Shown one piece after another: positions 1 to 10,814 of a stretch of 64,000 nucleotides of DNA. The notes beneath the pieces were generated by a model. It saw only the letters and a list, made by a program, of their open reading frames with translations. It did not search any database and had not been told where the DNA came from. The DNA is taken from the NCBI RefSeq assembly GCF_950295315.1, contig NC_080185.1, positions 45,303,237-45,367,236 on the forward strand, given 5' to 3'. The first letter of the stretch is position 1, and each line of letters begins with the position of its first letter. The position numbers and the translations under genes are program-made. The stretch comes from Erinaceus europaeus (Eukaryota > Chordata > Mammalia > Eulipotyphla > Erinaceidae).

Positions 1-30
1 TGAATCATTTCTCCACCAGTAAATTATTAT

Positions 31-335
31 TATTATTATTTTAAATTTTTTATTTAAGAAAGGATTAATGAACAAAAACATAAGGTAGGAGGGGTACAAC
101 TCCACACAATTCCCACCACCCAATCTCCATAACCCACCCCCTCCCATGATAGCTTTCCCATTCTCTAGCCCTCTGGGAGCATGGACCCAGGGTCGTTGAG
201 GGTTGCAGAAGGTAGAAGGTCTGGCTTCTGTAATTGCTTCCTCACTGAACATGGGCGTTGTCTGGTCGGTCCATACTCCCAGTCTGCCTCTCTCTTTCCC
301 TAGTAAGGTGTGTCTCTGGGGAAGCTGATTCCCTC
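31..335 (-). mobile_element. Long-3'UTR L1 tail, 5'-truncated
   Basis: Matches, in reverse, the last ~300 bp of the full-length L1 at 34827-44245. Shared blocks include ggggtacaactccacacaat, the 'cctctgggagcatggaccca' block and the 'gcagaaggtagaaggtctgg' block. An A/T-rich end lies on the left, as expected for a minus-strand poly-A tail. No coding content. Confidence 0.8.
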
Positions 336-1159
336 AAAGACCTTAGAATACACCTATTCTTGTTTCTCTTTATATCCTGGTTGTTCATTCTGTTTCGCTC
401 TGAGTTCTTTCCTTGGCCTACAATCCCATTTCTGATGTCTTGGTCTTTTTATAACAGGAACTTAGCCCTAATTCTTTAATCATTTATAGTTTCACAGGTT
501 TCCCATGTAACTATTTTCTCTTACTGAGAGATCTTAAATGTTCATTTGCTAATTTTGCTGCAATTTTCCTTCCCATGCTTTTAGTGATCTTAGATAATTG
601 ATCAAACATTGTTATTAGCACATTGGTAGGTATGGCGACCAAATCAACTCTGCTGGTTTAACTAAAATCGCCACGTTTCTGTCTATAGACTACAGAAATG
701 TTGAATAAGTAGCAGATAGTTCTGGTAGTGGACGTGCCCCTTGTCTTTGGAATCAGTCAAAGCTTGTTCTTATTCACAAATAATTTTGCATTAACTAGTA
801 GAACTAGTTGGTTAGCTTAAGTTTTTAAGTGGGAATCACTGATTTGGTTTTTGAATTCACTCTCCTTAGTCTCCTGACTTTAACATCAGGGAAAACCTGA
901 GTACTTTACAAACATTTTTACCATAAGAGAAGAAAATAGCCTGCTTCATCCTGATAATCACAGGACAATTATTCAGTAGACAGAACAACTCTCAACTGTT
1001 GGCCAGGAGGTTCTAGGGTCAGGAGGAACTCATCCTACTACCACTGAAGCTCTGAAAGAATTGGTGGACCTTGCTGGTACCAAGGTTCCAGGTCCTACTG
1101 ATGCCCTGGTTGCTTCTTCTGGGCCCCATCTTGGTCATAAATACTGCCAAATGAGCATT
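336..1159. other. Unassigned, no gene seen
   Basis: AT-rich sequence with only short scattered ORFs and no SINE or L1 signature that I recognise. Its right end (about 1100-1159) may be the start of the MaLR-like element that continues beyond the SINE at 1160-1300. Confidence 0.4.
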
Positions 1160-1300
1160 CTTGGAGGTAGTTCAGTGGATACAGTGATGAACTTGCATGT
1201 ATGAGTTTTTGAGTTTGAACCCTAGTATTTCATGTACCAGTGATACTCTAGTTCTCTCCCCCTTTCTTTCTCACTAATAAATAAATAAACATTTAAAAAT
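1160..1300 (+). mobile_element. SINE-C copy
   Basis: A diverged tRNA-like head (gaggtagttcagtggataca), then a catgtaccag..ctctagttctctc body and a taataaataaataaac tail. The flanks 'aaatactgccaaatga' (1139-1154) and 'aaatactgccagatga' (about 1298-1313) form a probable target-site duplication. Confidence 0.7.
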
Positions 1301-1887
1301 ACTGCCAGATGAAATAGAAGGATATAGTCACAATCTGTTCCCAGGATCCTGAAATCTATTACCTCAGATGTTAAAAGGGATTTCAGAGAACTGCTTGATG
1401 TTATGAAGCTTGAAATCAGGAGATTATCCTGGATGATTCACGTAGTGTGTTATACTTGCAAGCATCCTTACAAGGTGACAAGAAGATCAGAGTTTCCCTC
1501 TACGCATATACATATACACATACTCATATACACACACACATAAATATGTTTATACACATATATAAAGGAATATGCACATGGAAATATACATATGTATATA
1601 AGTATACATAAAATGTAATTATGGAAGAAGAGGTCATATAAGAGAGAAGATGCCATACTTACACCCTTAAAGATGGAGGAAGAAGCCACAAGTGAAGGAA
1701 ATATAGGTGACCTTAAGAAACTGGGAAAGGTCAAAACATGAATTATTTCTTACAGCCTCCAAATGGAATACAGCCTGGCTTAATTTATAGTACTTCTGAC
1801 CTTAAGATATGTAAGATACTATATCATTATTGTTTGAAGTCAACAAGTCTGCAATGGTATGTTGCCACAGCAATAGCAATAAACTGA
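1301..1887 (+). mobile_element. Ancient MaLR (MLT1-like) LTR
   Basis: Contains the diverged but recognisable order of an old mammalian MaLR-type LTR: the 'gaaatctattacctcagatg' block, 'ggagattatcctggatgatt', 'cttacaaggtgacaagaaga', 'aaagatggaggaagaagcca', and near the end 'ttgccacagcaatagcaata'. A CA/TA-rich microsatellite interrupts it at about 1498-1610. The family name is from memory of the consensus; the assignment as an ancient LTR is more secure than the subfamily. Confidence 0.55.
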
Positions 1888-2187
1888 CACCGTCACACTC
1901 TCACTTTGAATCCCAAGCAGAGCGACTGACACATAGAAGACGATGATTGATTTGTTTGATGACTTAATGAACAGAATCAGTAACTACTAGATTTTTGAGC
2001 AGCAGTGCTGAGCTCAGTTGTCATTCAAGTCCTAATACTATATAGTCTGGAGCATACTTTTACTCCAGAAAGCCCTATGACTCTTAGTTCAGTGGTCTTC
2101 TGATTAGAATTTTGGAAGACAATGGGAAAACATTTCTGAGAAATGGACTTGGGTCTAGAAGTTTATAAAAGATAACCAAGCTTCAAA
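1888..2187. other. Unassigned spacer
   Basis: No ORF, SINE head or LINE block is recognisable here. Confidence 0.35.
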
Positions 2188-2200
2188 ATCTTTTATCTTA

Positions 2201-2548
2201 GTGGGTCAGGTGTAGTGCAGTGGATTAAGCGCATAATGGTGCAAAGCACAAGGACCGGTATAAGGATCCCGGTTAGAGCCCCTAGGCTTCCCACCTGCTG
2301 GGTGGTCACTTCAGGAGCAGAGAAGCAGGTCTGCAGGTGTGGATCTTTCTCTGCCCCTGTCTGTCTTCCCCCCCCCTCCATTTATTTCTCTCTGTCCTAT
2401 CCAACAACAACAACAATAATAATAATAACCACAACAATGATAAAGCAACAAGGGCAACAAAAGGGAAAAAAAATAGCCTCCACGAGCAGTGGATTTGTGG
2501 TGCAGGCATTGAGCCCCAAGCAATAACCCTGAAGGCAAAAAAAAAATT
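2201..2548 (+). mobile_element. SINE-A copy, long form with 3' module
   Basis: The head ggtgtagtgcagtggattaa (diverged A box) is followed by cccggttagagcc at the B-box position, a CT-rich body, caacaacaacaataataata, then an extra 3' module 'gtggatttgtggtgcaggca' ending aataaccctgaaggc and poly-A. An imperfect target-site duplication (11/13) lies at 2188-2200 and 2549-2561. Confidence 0.85.
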
Positions 2549-3519
2549 ATCTTTATTCTTATGAAATCAGCAGCAAGAACATAAAACACTACCTTCTATC
2601 ATTTTATGATACTCTGATGTTATGAAAAGAATACAAAACAGTACAGGGAATCAAAAGGTGTCATGAGAATCTTTGTTCCTAGAAAACTTTCCTGCGTGAC
2701 AAGTTCCTGTGCCATGTTACAGCAACAGGTGGTTTGACAAGTTACCACTTGAATGAGGGACTCTTCTAGAATCTAAAACCTTAGCTTAAGCCTTACCTTT
2801 CACTACTTCTCATCTATCTCTAATAACCTACTGGAGATATATACATTCAGACTCAACACTTAAAGAGCTGAGAAACACATCAAAGGAAGTAAAAATGTAG
2901 GGTGAAACATTAATTGACTGGTTTGGTTCAGAAGATTCAACAATTTGAAAGGAGAGACAAGAGTTATGTGAAACTGAATTGGGGGGCCCAGTGCACTAGT
3001 GTGAAGAGAGATGGCAATCAGTCAAGGGGAAGGCATGCTGACACCAATCTTCTGGAGCTGTGAAATTGCATCACTGTGACAATAGCCATGTAAGAGACAA
3101 GTCCTCAATTTAAAATAAAAGTGAATAAGTTTGTGATCATAAGTGGATAAAGATTATAGCTCAATTTTCCAGAAGCAGCTTTCCCGGGGGCGTGGTAGAA
3201 TATAGGAAGTAAGGATTTTATATGGGAAGTCCAATAAAACTGCTTTAGAATGGTTGGTGACCATTGAGCAACAAGGACTAGATAATAACACCCTGGAGAA
3301 ACCAGATGAAAAAGTAAACATTAGCTCTAGGAATCTTACACTACAACCTACAAAGTTTATGGAAACTCACTGAAGGTAAGGTGTGGCACATGGAAATAGG
3401 TTGGAGAGAACAACATGAGACAGAGGTAGCTCAAATCCAGAGCTATACCCTAGGCAAGTGGAAAGAAGATAGAGCCTTTCTGAAGTGCAACAGATCATTT
3501 TCAATGGGGAAAAGCTCAA
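2549..3519. other. Unassigned, no gene seen
   Basis: About 1 kb without a convincing ORF or a family I can name. It is A-rich on the plus strand, and old LINE material is possible towards 3200-3519, next to the L1 that begins at about 3520. Confidence 0.35.
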
Positions 3520-4260
3520 AGCCTCCCCCCAACTAAAATCTGGAACCAGATAAAGATGTCAACTATCTCCACTGTTATTCAACATAGTTCTCAAGGACCT
3601 TAGCACGGCAACCAGACAAGAAAGAGATGTCAAAGGCATATAGACTTGAAATGAAGAAATTAAACTATCACTCATTGCTGATGATATGGTATTATACCTA
3701 GAGAACACTAAAGACTCCAAAAAACTACTGGAAATAATAAATTCAATAGAGTAGCAGGAAGCAAAATCAATACGCATAAATCTATGGTGTTTCTGTATAT
3801 AAACAAGGAATCAGAAAAAGGGAACTATTCAATCCCATTTACAATTGAATCCAAAAGGATAAAGTAACTTGGTTATAATAACAATTATCTATTGCCTTTT
3901 AAAACTCTAAGACAGCAATGAACCTTCCTCATTCTCTTTAAAATCTATATTTCTCCCAGTCCTGAAACCTCTCGGGGTTTATTTGTTTTTCTTCGTGCTT
4001 CTCTTGATCCATATCATTTGCTTCTGCATCTGCTGACCTCAGCCAAATCAGTGCAACCAGTGCATCATGCCTTGTTTCATTTTGGATTGTATCTAGAGAT
4101 ACCAAACCTGAGATGTCAATCCTTCAGCTCTAATACTCTGGTGAGACCTTTCCTAACTCATGTGACTCCTTAGTTCCATTTCAAAAGTAATACTTCCTAA
4201 TAAGGTTACAGAACCTATAGACCAGGGCCCAAGGGATAGAACACATAGGCACATGTGTAC
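3520..4260 (+). mobile_element. L1 fragment: ORF2 RT block joined to 3' UTR
   Basis: 3540-3860 carries the L1 reverse-transcriptase block around the catalytic Asp pair ('cattgctgatgatatggtat'), with frame breaks. 3860-4260 jumps directly into sequence homologous to the distal L1 3' UTR at about 43350-43740 ('ctctaagacagcaatgaacc', 'gatgtcaatccttcagctct'). The C-terminal half of ORF2 is therefore missing, so this is a copy with an internal deletion. Confidence 0.7.
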
Positions 4261-4284
4261 ATGTATCCATAAGATAGGGGGGAA

Positions 4285-6020
4285 TACATTTATTTTATTT
4301 CTTTATTGGAGGATTAATGGTTTATAGCCAACAGGAAAATACAATAGTTTATACTTGTGTGACATTCTCAGTTTTCCACATTTCTATTCAACTCTCACTA
4401 TAGGTCCTCCTCTGCCATCATGTTCCAGAAACAGAACCTGACCCCCCAGCCCAGAGTCTTTCATTTTGGTGCAATGCACCAACTCCAGTCCTAGTTCTGC
4501 TTTGTGTTCCCCCTACTGTTATTATTTTTCTACTTCAGTCTATGAGTAAGAACAACACATATTCTTCCTGATTTTTCTAACCTGATTTCTTCAAGCCCTA
4601 TTCAAGATGAAGTGAAGAAGGTGAATTCACCATTTTAAATAGCTGAGTAGTATTCCATTGTGTATATAGACCACACTTAATTAGCTACTCATCTGTTGTT
4701 GGACACCTGGGTTGCTTCCAGGTTTTGGTTATTACAAATTGTGCTGCTATGAACATAGGTATACACAGACCTTTTTGGATGGGTGTGTTGGGTTCCTTAG
4801 GATATATCCCAAAGAGAGGAATTGCAGGGTTATAGGATGGGTCCACTTCTAGCCTTCTGAGGGTTCTCCAGACTGCTCTCCATAGGGACTGGACCAATTG
4901 ACATTTCCACCATCAGAGCAGGAGGGTTCCTTTGCCCCCACAATATATCCAGCATTTGTTGGTGCTACCTTTTCTGATGTATGACATTCTCAGTGAGTGA
5001 AGGGGTTTTCTTTATTTGCATTTCTCTGACAGTCGATGACTTGGAGCATTTTTTCATGTCTGTTGGCCTTTTGGACCTCTTCTTTGGTAAATATTCTGTT
5101 CATATCCTCTCCCCATTTTTATATGGGCTCATCTGTTTCCTTGTTGCTGAGCTCTTTATATATTTTGGTTACTAGCCTCTTGTCTGATGTATAGCATGTA
5201 AAAATATTCTCACATTCTATAAGGAGTCTTTTTGTTTGGGTAGTAGTTTCTTTTGCTGTGCAGAAGTTTTTAAATTTGATGTAGTCCCATTGGTTCCTTT
5301 TTGTTTTAGTCCTCTTTGTAATTGGATTTGCATCATTGAAGATGCCTTTAAAATTTAGATGAAAAAGAGTTCTGCAAATATTTTCCTCTAAATATTTTAT
5401 AGTTTCTGGTCTAACATACAAGTCCTTGACTCATTTGGAATTTACTTTTGTGTTTGGTGAAATACAGTGGTTCAGTTTCATTCTTTTGCATGTTTCAACC
5501 CATTTTTTCAACATGATTTGTCGAAGATACTTTCCTTTCCCCATTTAATAGTCTGGACATCTTTGTCAAAGATTAGATGTTTATAGGTGTGGGGGCTTAT
5601 TTATGAACTTTCAATTTTATTCCACTGATCAGTGTGTTTATTTATGTTCTATTACCAAGTCATTTTGATTACAATGGCCCAATAATACAATTTGAAATCT
5701 GGGAGTGTGATGCCTCCAGTTCTGTTATTTCTTCTTAAGACTGTTTGGCAATTCTATGTATTTTCTGGTTCTATATAAACCTTTTAGCGTTAGTTTTATT
5801 CTCAAAAAAAAAAAAAAACTGGATGGAACCTTGATGGTTATTACATTGAATTTGTATATGGCTCTGGGTAGTATATTCATTTGATGATGTTGATTCTTCC
5901 AACTCATACACATGGAATATCTTTCAACTTCCTTGTGCTTTTTTTCTATTTCCTTGAATACTGACTCATAACTTCCAGTACACAAGTCTTATACCTCTTT
6001 TTCTAGGTTTATTTCTCGAT
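4285..6020 (-). mobile_element. Short-3'UTR L1 fragment with ORF2 C-terminus
   Basis: In reverse orientation, 4290-4620 is a short 3' UTR and 4620-6020 is decayed ORF2. Recognisable peptides include [35 protein letters not shown] (4685-4897) and NQWDYIKFKNFCTAKETTTQ (5119-5421). Several frameshifts are present. The 5' part of the element is absent. It is not a functional gene. Confidence 0.85.
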
Positions 6021-7127
6021 AAATTGTTTATTGGTCAATTTTATGATAAATCAGGCACACTCCAGGTGATCTATCTCTCTGGTTCTCATTTAACTGTTCA
6101 CAATAAGCATGGTGATAAAGTACATTATTAAGACAAAGAAGTGTCTTATTTAACTGTATTTTCATGTATTGACTTTTCCAGGCACACATTTCACTTGCAA
6201 TTACTTATTTACCTCACCTCCTTTTGCTATTACAGATGCCAGTCCAAATTATAGGTGTCTGTTCAAGTCATTTAAATTTAAATCACTCCCTCATGATTTT
6301 GATTTGAAGAACTCATCCAGCCATATGCACTGCAAAAAATACTTCATTCCACCTGGAATTATTTGAAAAGTATTATCCTGAGAATTAATGACCACATCAT
6401 TAGACATTTTTGTAGGCCACCTATCAATTAGTTCCTCTGCTTTAGTTCTTAAATACACAGAATGTTCCAAGGATCAAGCCCTATATATGAGGATTTTGCT
6501 TTTCTTCTTTATTACTTTTGACATTTAAGCAAATGCAAAGCTTACATAACCTACATATCATACTCAAAAGCTCCCTCAAGAGATACTGTCTCAGGACTAA
6601 GAGTTGGCACCCTGGTTGACTTCCTAATTTCATTTCCATAATGAAAGTTAGGATTTCTAAAGATATCTAGCTGGTGTCTGCAGTGGCTATAGTGTTTCTG
6701 CAAACAGTATACAGAGCGGTGGCAGGTGATCTCTCCATTCTGCCTTCTGCCAGTGTGCCTCTGGCCTCACCTAAGGCACTGTATTCACTCCCTGTCAGCC
6801 CTTGATCTTCTTGCTAAAGCTTCCTACCAGGATGCCAATTAGTGCCAATATAATCATGGAAAATGAGTGCACACAGGCTCACAGAAAAGAACAGGCAGAA
6901 AAAGCCAGCAAATTGCCATTGGTAGCATAGTCTAAATGTAATGCACCAAAACCAACTTGGTAGTCAAACTCTGTTCCTCTCTTTAAATTAAGATGGTTTC
7001 TCTTAACAACCCATAGGATAATAGAGCTAAGAACATCGTGATGGGTTGTACTATTGAGCCTATTATCATTGACACCTTGTTGTTACCAGTATTAGTAGAG
7101 TAAAAGAGTGAAGCCAGACTTTGAGCT
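6021..7127. other. Unassigned, no gene seen
   Basis: About 1.1 kb with no convincing coding ORF and no repeat family that I can name. It could be genuine unique sequence or repeats too old to recognise by eye. Confidence 0.35.
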
Positions 7128-7331
7128 GAGTATTTTTTTATTTTTATTTTTACTTATTTTAAATTTTGTCCTTGCCTCTAGGGTTATCACTTAAGCTTGG
7201 TGGCTACACAGTGATTCCACTGCTCCCAAATGCCTTTTTTTTTTCTTTTATTTCACAGTGATTCCACTGCTCCCAAATGCCTTTTTTTCTTTTATTTCCT
7301 GTCTCTGTCTGAAAGTCTGTTTGTCTTTCTT

Positions 7332-7374
<43 letters not shown>

Positions 7375-7396
7375 GAAACAGGGAGAAATGGAGAGG
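7128..7396 (-). mobile_element. SINE (A/D type, long form), part 1 of a copy split by an LTR
   Basis: Reverse-orientation 3' module ('ctctagggttatcacttaag', 'gtgattccactgctcccaaa'), a 39-base T run at 7333-7371, then 'acagggagaaatggagagg'. The 47-bp segment beginning cagtgattcc at 7209 is repeated at 7256. The SINE resumes at 8017 after the LTR insertion. Confidence 0.8.
7333..7371. repeat. Poly-T tract (39 T)
   Basis: An uninterrupted T run at the A-rich linker of a reverse-oriented SINE. Confidence 0.95.
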
Positions 7397-8016
7397 TGTG
7401 GAGAAAGGTCCACTGTCTGGGAAATCCAGGCCATTATCTCCATGAGAGTCTGAGAGGGTCGACCCCGAGCTCCCTCCTCACAGGAGGGGCAGTAAACAAG
7501 TTCCCACTTGACCCCATAGTTGGTGATAATATTTTCCAGACTGGGGACTTTCTTGCACATACCTCCTCCTTCCTTTTGAACAAAGGCCATAAGTTACCAT
7601 ATATGGCCAACTGAAATCCACTGCAAATATCCTGGTTTTGCTTAACTGCCCTCTTCCCTCCTGCCCTGAGGTGTTCTGGATTCGCCTTTAGAAAGAAGCC
7701 TACCTATGCATGGTGAGCTCATGACCAGACCTTATATGGTAACTTCCCAGTAAGGATCAAACACCTGATAGGTCAAGATTTAACCCTGTACTGTGTGTGT
7801 GGCTTAATGATTATCATAACCTTTTCCTAACCCTTGGGTATACCTGTTGTACCCAAATAAACGAGTTACCTCTCTGAAGCTTCTCCCGGAGGAGGTCGTG
7901 ATTCCTCTCTGTGCACTCGCCCTCGTCAACAGGGTCCTCAGGACCCCTGGGGTGGCCTGTCTCCCCTTCTCCTCCACGGTTGCTGGCCAATGCTCAGAGG
8001 AGAACTGGCCTCCACA
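7397..8016 (+). mobile_element. Solo LTR inserted in a SINE
   Basis: Starts TGTGGAG and ends CTCCACA, a perfect 7-bp terminal inverted repeat. It is flanked by the 6-bp direct repeat GAGAGG (7391-7396 and 8017-8022), and the SINE sequence is continuous across it. AATAAA at 7856-7861 is followed by a GC-richer U5-like segment. Length is 620 bp, with no internal retroviral sequence. The plus orientation is inferred from the poly-A signal. The ERV class is uncertain: a 6-bp duplication suggests class II, but the U5 looks class I-like. Confidence 0.85.
7856..7861 (+). promoter_or_regulatory. Poly(A) signal of the solo LTR
   Basis: AATAAA about 155 bp before the LTR end, where an R region would be expected. 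Confidence 0.6.
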
Positions 8017-8190
8017 GAGAGGAAAAGAGGACATAGAGAGGGAAAGAAAAAAAGAGATACATGTAACACTGCTTCATCACTCTTGAAGCTTCCCACATGC
8101 AGGCGGACACTGGGGGCCTTAATCTGTATCCTTGTACATGGTAGCATGTGCTTTCTATTGAGTGCACCACCACAGACTTTGGGCTGGGTA
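8017..8190 (-). mobile_element. SINE (A/D type), part 2
   Basis: Continues the SINE broken at 7396: purine-rich body, 'cactgcttcatcactcttga', degraded B-box region, and the head at about 8150-8190. It contains no sign of a real gene. Confidence 0.8.
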
Positions 8191-8545
8191 CTTTCATAAA
8201 TCTCATTAATACATATATCTGTAAGAGTGCAAGTTATGAAATAGAGATACAGCAAATGCATCATCTCATTGAATTCTTAAAAACTCTCTGTAAGATATGT
8301 ATTATTAAACTAATTTATAATAGAAAAGCATAATGTAATTAAGTCATCTGATCTCAAATTCCATAAGTCACTGAATTTAGAATTAAGATCAGGGCCTGTC
8401 CTAAAAATTCTTACTAGATTCATTTTCTTGTGTTCTCACTGTATGCTTATCCTATGTCTCTCTTCCCAGAGCACACTACTGCTGAATTTGTTTGATAAAA
8501 TTAAATGTCATCAGATTTCTATGCACAGTAATGCTCATTATTATT
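8191..8545. other. Unassigned spacer
   Basis: AT-rich, with no recognisable element or coding signal. Confidence 0.35.
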
Positions 8546-9540
8546 TATCAGGGAATTCATACCACCTCATACCCACTGGGATATCTATAAATCAGAAAGA
8601 TGTAGAAGAAGCTTTGGAGACTATATACTGATGCTGGGCATGCCAAATAATACAGCTATTTTAAAAAACAATCTGGAAGCTCCTTAAAGTTGTGAATATA
8701 GTTATTACATGATACTTTCTCAATGAAGCAAAATTTCATTCAAGATAAAGGCTACCAATTTCCACACAAAACATGTATGTTTGTATTCATAATTATACCA
8801 TTACTCTATTTCCACTTTATTGGAATGTTAATTGTTTACAGTAAAGTTATTGACATATAGGTACAACTTCTCATCTCCTCATGATAGGTGTCTGAAAGAC
8901 ATTCTCTTTTCCAGTAACAAGTATATTATTAATAATAGCCAAAATAAGTGGAGCCAATACAAATGTCTATCCTCAGTTAAAATAAAATATGGTATATTAA
9001 TCCAATGAACTATTACTCAGTGATGAAGAGGACTGAAGTATTGATTGCTATTATGCCATGTATAAATCTTTTTTAATATTTATTTTATTTATTTATTCCC
9101 TTTTGTTGCCCTTGTTGTTGTTTTTTATTGTTGTAGTTTTTATTGTTGTTGTAGTCGTTGTTGGATAGGACAGAGAGAAATGGAGAGAGGAGGGGAAGAC
9201 AGAAAGGAGGAGAGAAAGATAGACACCTGCAGACCTGCTTCACTGCCTGTGAAGCGACTCCCCTGCAGGTGGGGAGCCGGGGTTCGAACCGGGATCCTTA
9301 TGCCGGTCCTTGTGCTTTGCGCCACCTGCGCTTAACCCGCTGCGCTACAGCCCGACTCCCTATGCCATGTATAAATCTAAAAAACACTATGCTAAGTGAA
9401 AGAATCTAGTTACAAGAAGCAACATATTATATGGTTAATATATATTATATGTCCATCAACCATAAATTTAAGGACACAATGCAGATTAGCAACTATCTAG
9501 GACAGGAATGGAGGTGGAAATAATAGTGATGAAAGAATAG
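8546..9540 (+). mobile_element. Old L1 remnant, interrupted
   Basis: Decayed L1 ORF2 3'-terminal sequence: 'taccacctcatacccactgg' at 8559, 'taataatagccaaaataagt' at 8931, 'actattactcagtgatgaag' at 9010, continuing after the SINE at 9361-9540. A short reverse-oriented L1 3'-UTR-like piece lies at about 8800-8925. No open reading frame survives. Confidence 0.65.
9070..9360 (-). mobile_element. SINE-A copy with perfect target-site duplication
   Basis: Near-consensus. In reverse it reads head (..gcgctacagcccgactccc), B box (ggttcgaacc complement at 9280-9295), CT-rich body and tail. Flanked by a perfect 18-bp direct repeat, tatgccatgtataaatct (9052-9069 and 9361-9378). The exact duplication and intact promoter boxes suggest a recent insertion into the old L1. 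Confidence 0.95.
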
Positions 9541-9583
9541 TGTGTGTGTGTGTGTGGGGGGTGTATGTGTGAGAGAGAGTGAG
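9540..9583. repeat. (TG)n/(GA)n microsatellite
   Basis: A TG repeat passes into GGGGG and then GA repeats. Confidence 0.9.
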
Positions 9584-9704
9584 CAAAAATATCCTTAAAA
9601 TCTTTTAATATGATAAGTTAATGCTTATGAATTAAAGTTTAAAATTTGCTTAATTACATTGGCCACAGTTTTTTGGACCTCAAATATTGTTTCAATAAAA
9701 TAGG

Positions 9705-10475
9705 CAGTGGTGACCACAAAATGCCAGCTCAGACCTACTGGGATGCAGAGGTTACATAGGCTTCTGTGTTGACTATGGGCTTCAGATCAAATCTATGGGG
9801 TTTACAGTTAACAAAATTTATATACTTTCACCATATGTGGGAGCTACTTTCTTCCCTAACCCAACTTTCTAGTCCTTTTTTTCCCAACTATGACACCATC
9901 TCCCCAGGCAATAACTTAGGTCACCTGCATTCTAGATGTCAAACTCAGACAAAAATTAGTAGGGTAATGGGCCCCTTGGAAATAAACAAACCTACTAGCT
10001 TTTTCCAAAATGGAGACCCCCCAAATCTTCCTCTGCAATATTCTTGCCTTTAGGTTCATGATTATAACATTTTTGTCTTGCCTTATATCTTAACTCTTCT
10101 TCAGCCACCAAGGTTTCAGACTCTATCATGATGCCAACCTGACTTCCCTGGGCAGACGACCCCACCAAGGTGTCCTGGAGCCCAGCTTCCCCAGAGTCCT
10201 GCCCCACTAGGGAAAGAGAGAGACAAGTTGGGAGTATGGATCGACCTGTTGACACCCATGTTTAGTGGGGAAGCAATTACAGAAGCCAGACCTTCCACTT
10301 CCTGTACCCCATAATGATCCTGGGTCCATACTGCCAGAGGGTTTAAGAATAGGAAAGCTATCAAGGGAGGGGATGGGAAACAGAGTTTTGGTGGTGGAAA
10401 TTATATGGAATTGTACCTCTCTTATCCTATGGTCTTGTCAATACTTCCATTTTATAAATAAATTAACAAAAAATA
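9705..10475 (+). mobile_element. Long-3'UTR L1 tail
   Basis: About 770 bp of L1 3' UTR, from the 'cagacctactgggatgcaga' block to the terminal 'acctctcttatcctatggtc' block and a ttttataaataaattaac tail. Long ORFs within it are accidental. Confidence 0.85.
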
Positions 10476-10814
10476 GCTGGTAAGGAAATCAGTGAAGTTG
10501 ATAAAATATATATATCAAGAGAAGATTACTATAAACTATACTAGGAATGAAGATAGCAGACCAACAATTCATAGTTTTCTTTAAAAATATTCAATAGTAT
10601 TTATTCATAAAATTAAACATTTTCCACAAAAGTCTTGATAAGTACTATATGTCTGTCCATTGTGTTATTCAAGAACAATGTCAGGGAAATGTTACAAGTA
10701 TGTGTCGGGTAAGGAAGTAAGACAAAATTAAAAGTTTTTCAAGATTTCATTGCTAAACAATGATATCTGTGTTCTAATCCTATGCTTTTCATCATTCATT
10801 CAGTTGTTGTTTTA
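10476..10814. other. Unassigned AT-rich spacer
   Basis: No recognisable element or gene. Confidence 0.35.

Noticed and set aside
1498..1610. Possible CRISPR-like or palindromic array (cacata/tatata)
   Set aside because: A mammalian CA/TA-rich microsatellite; no spacer-repeat structure.
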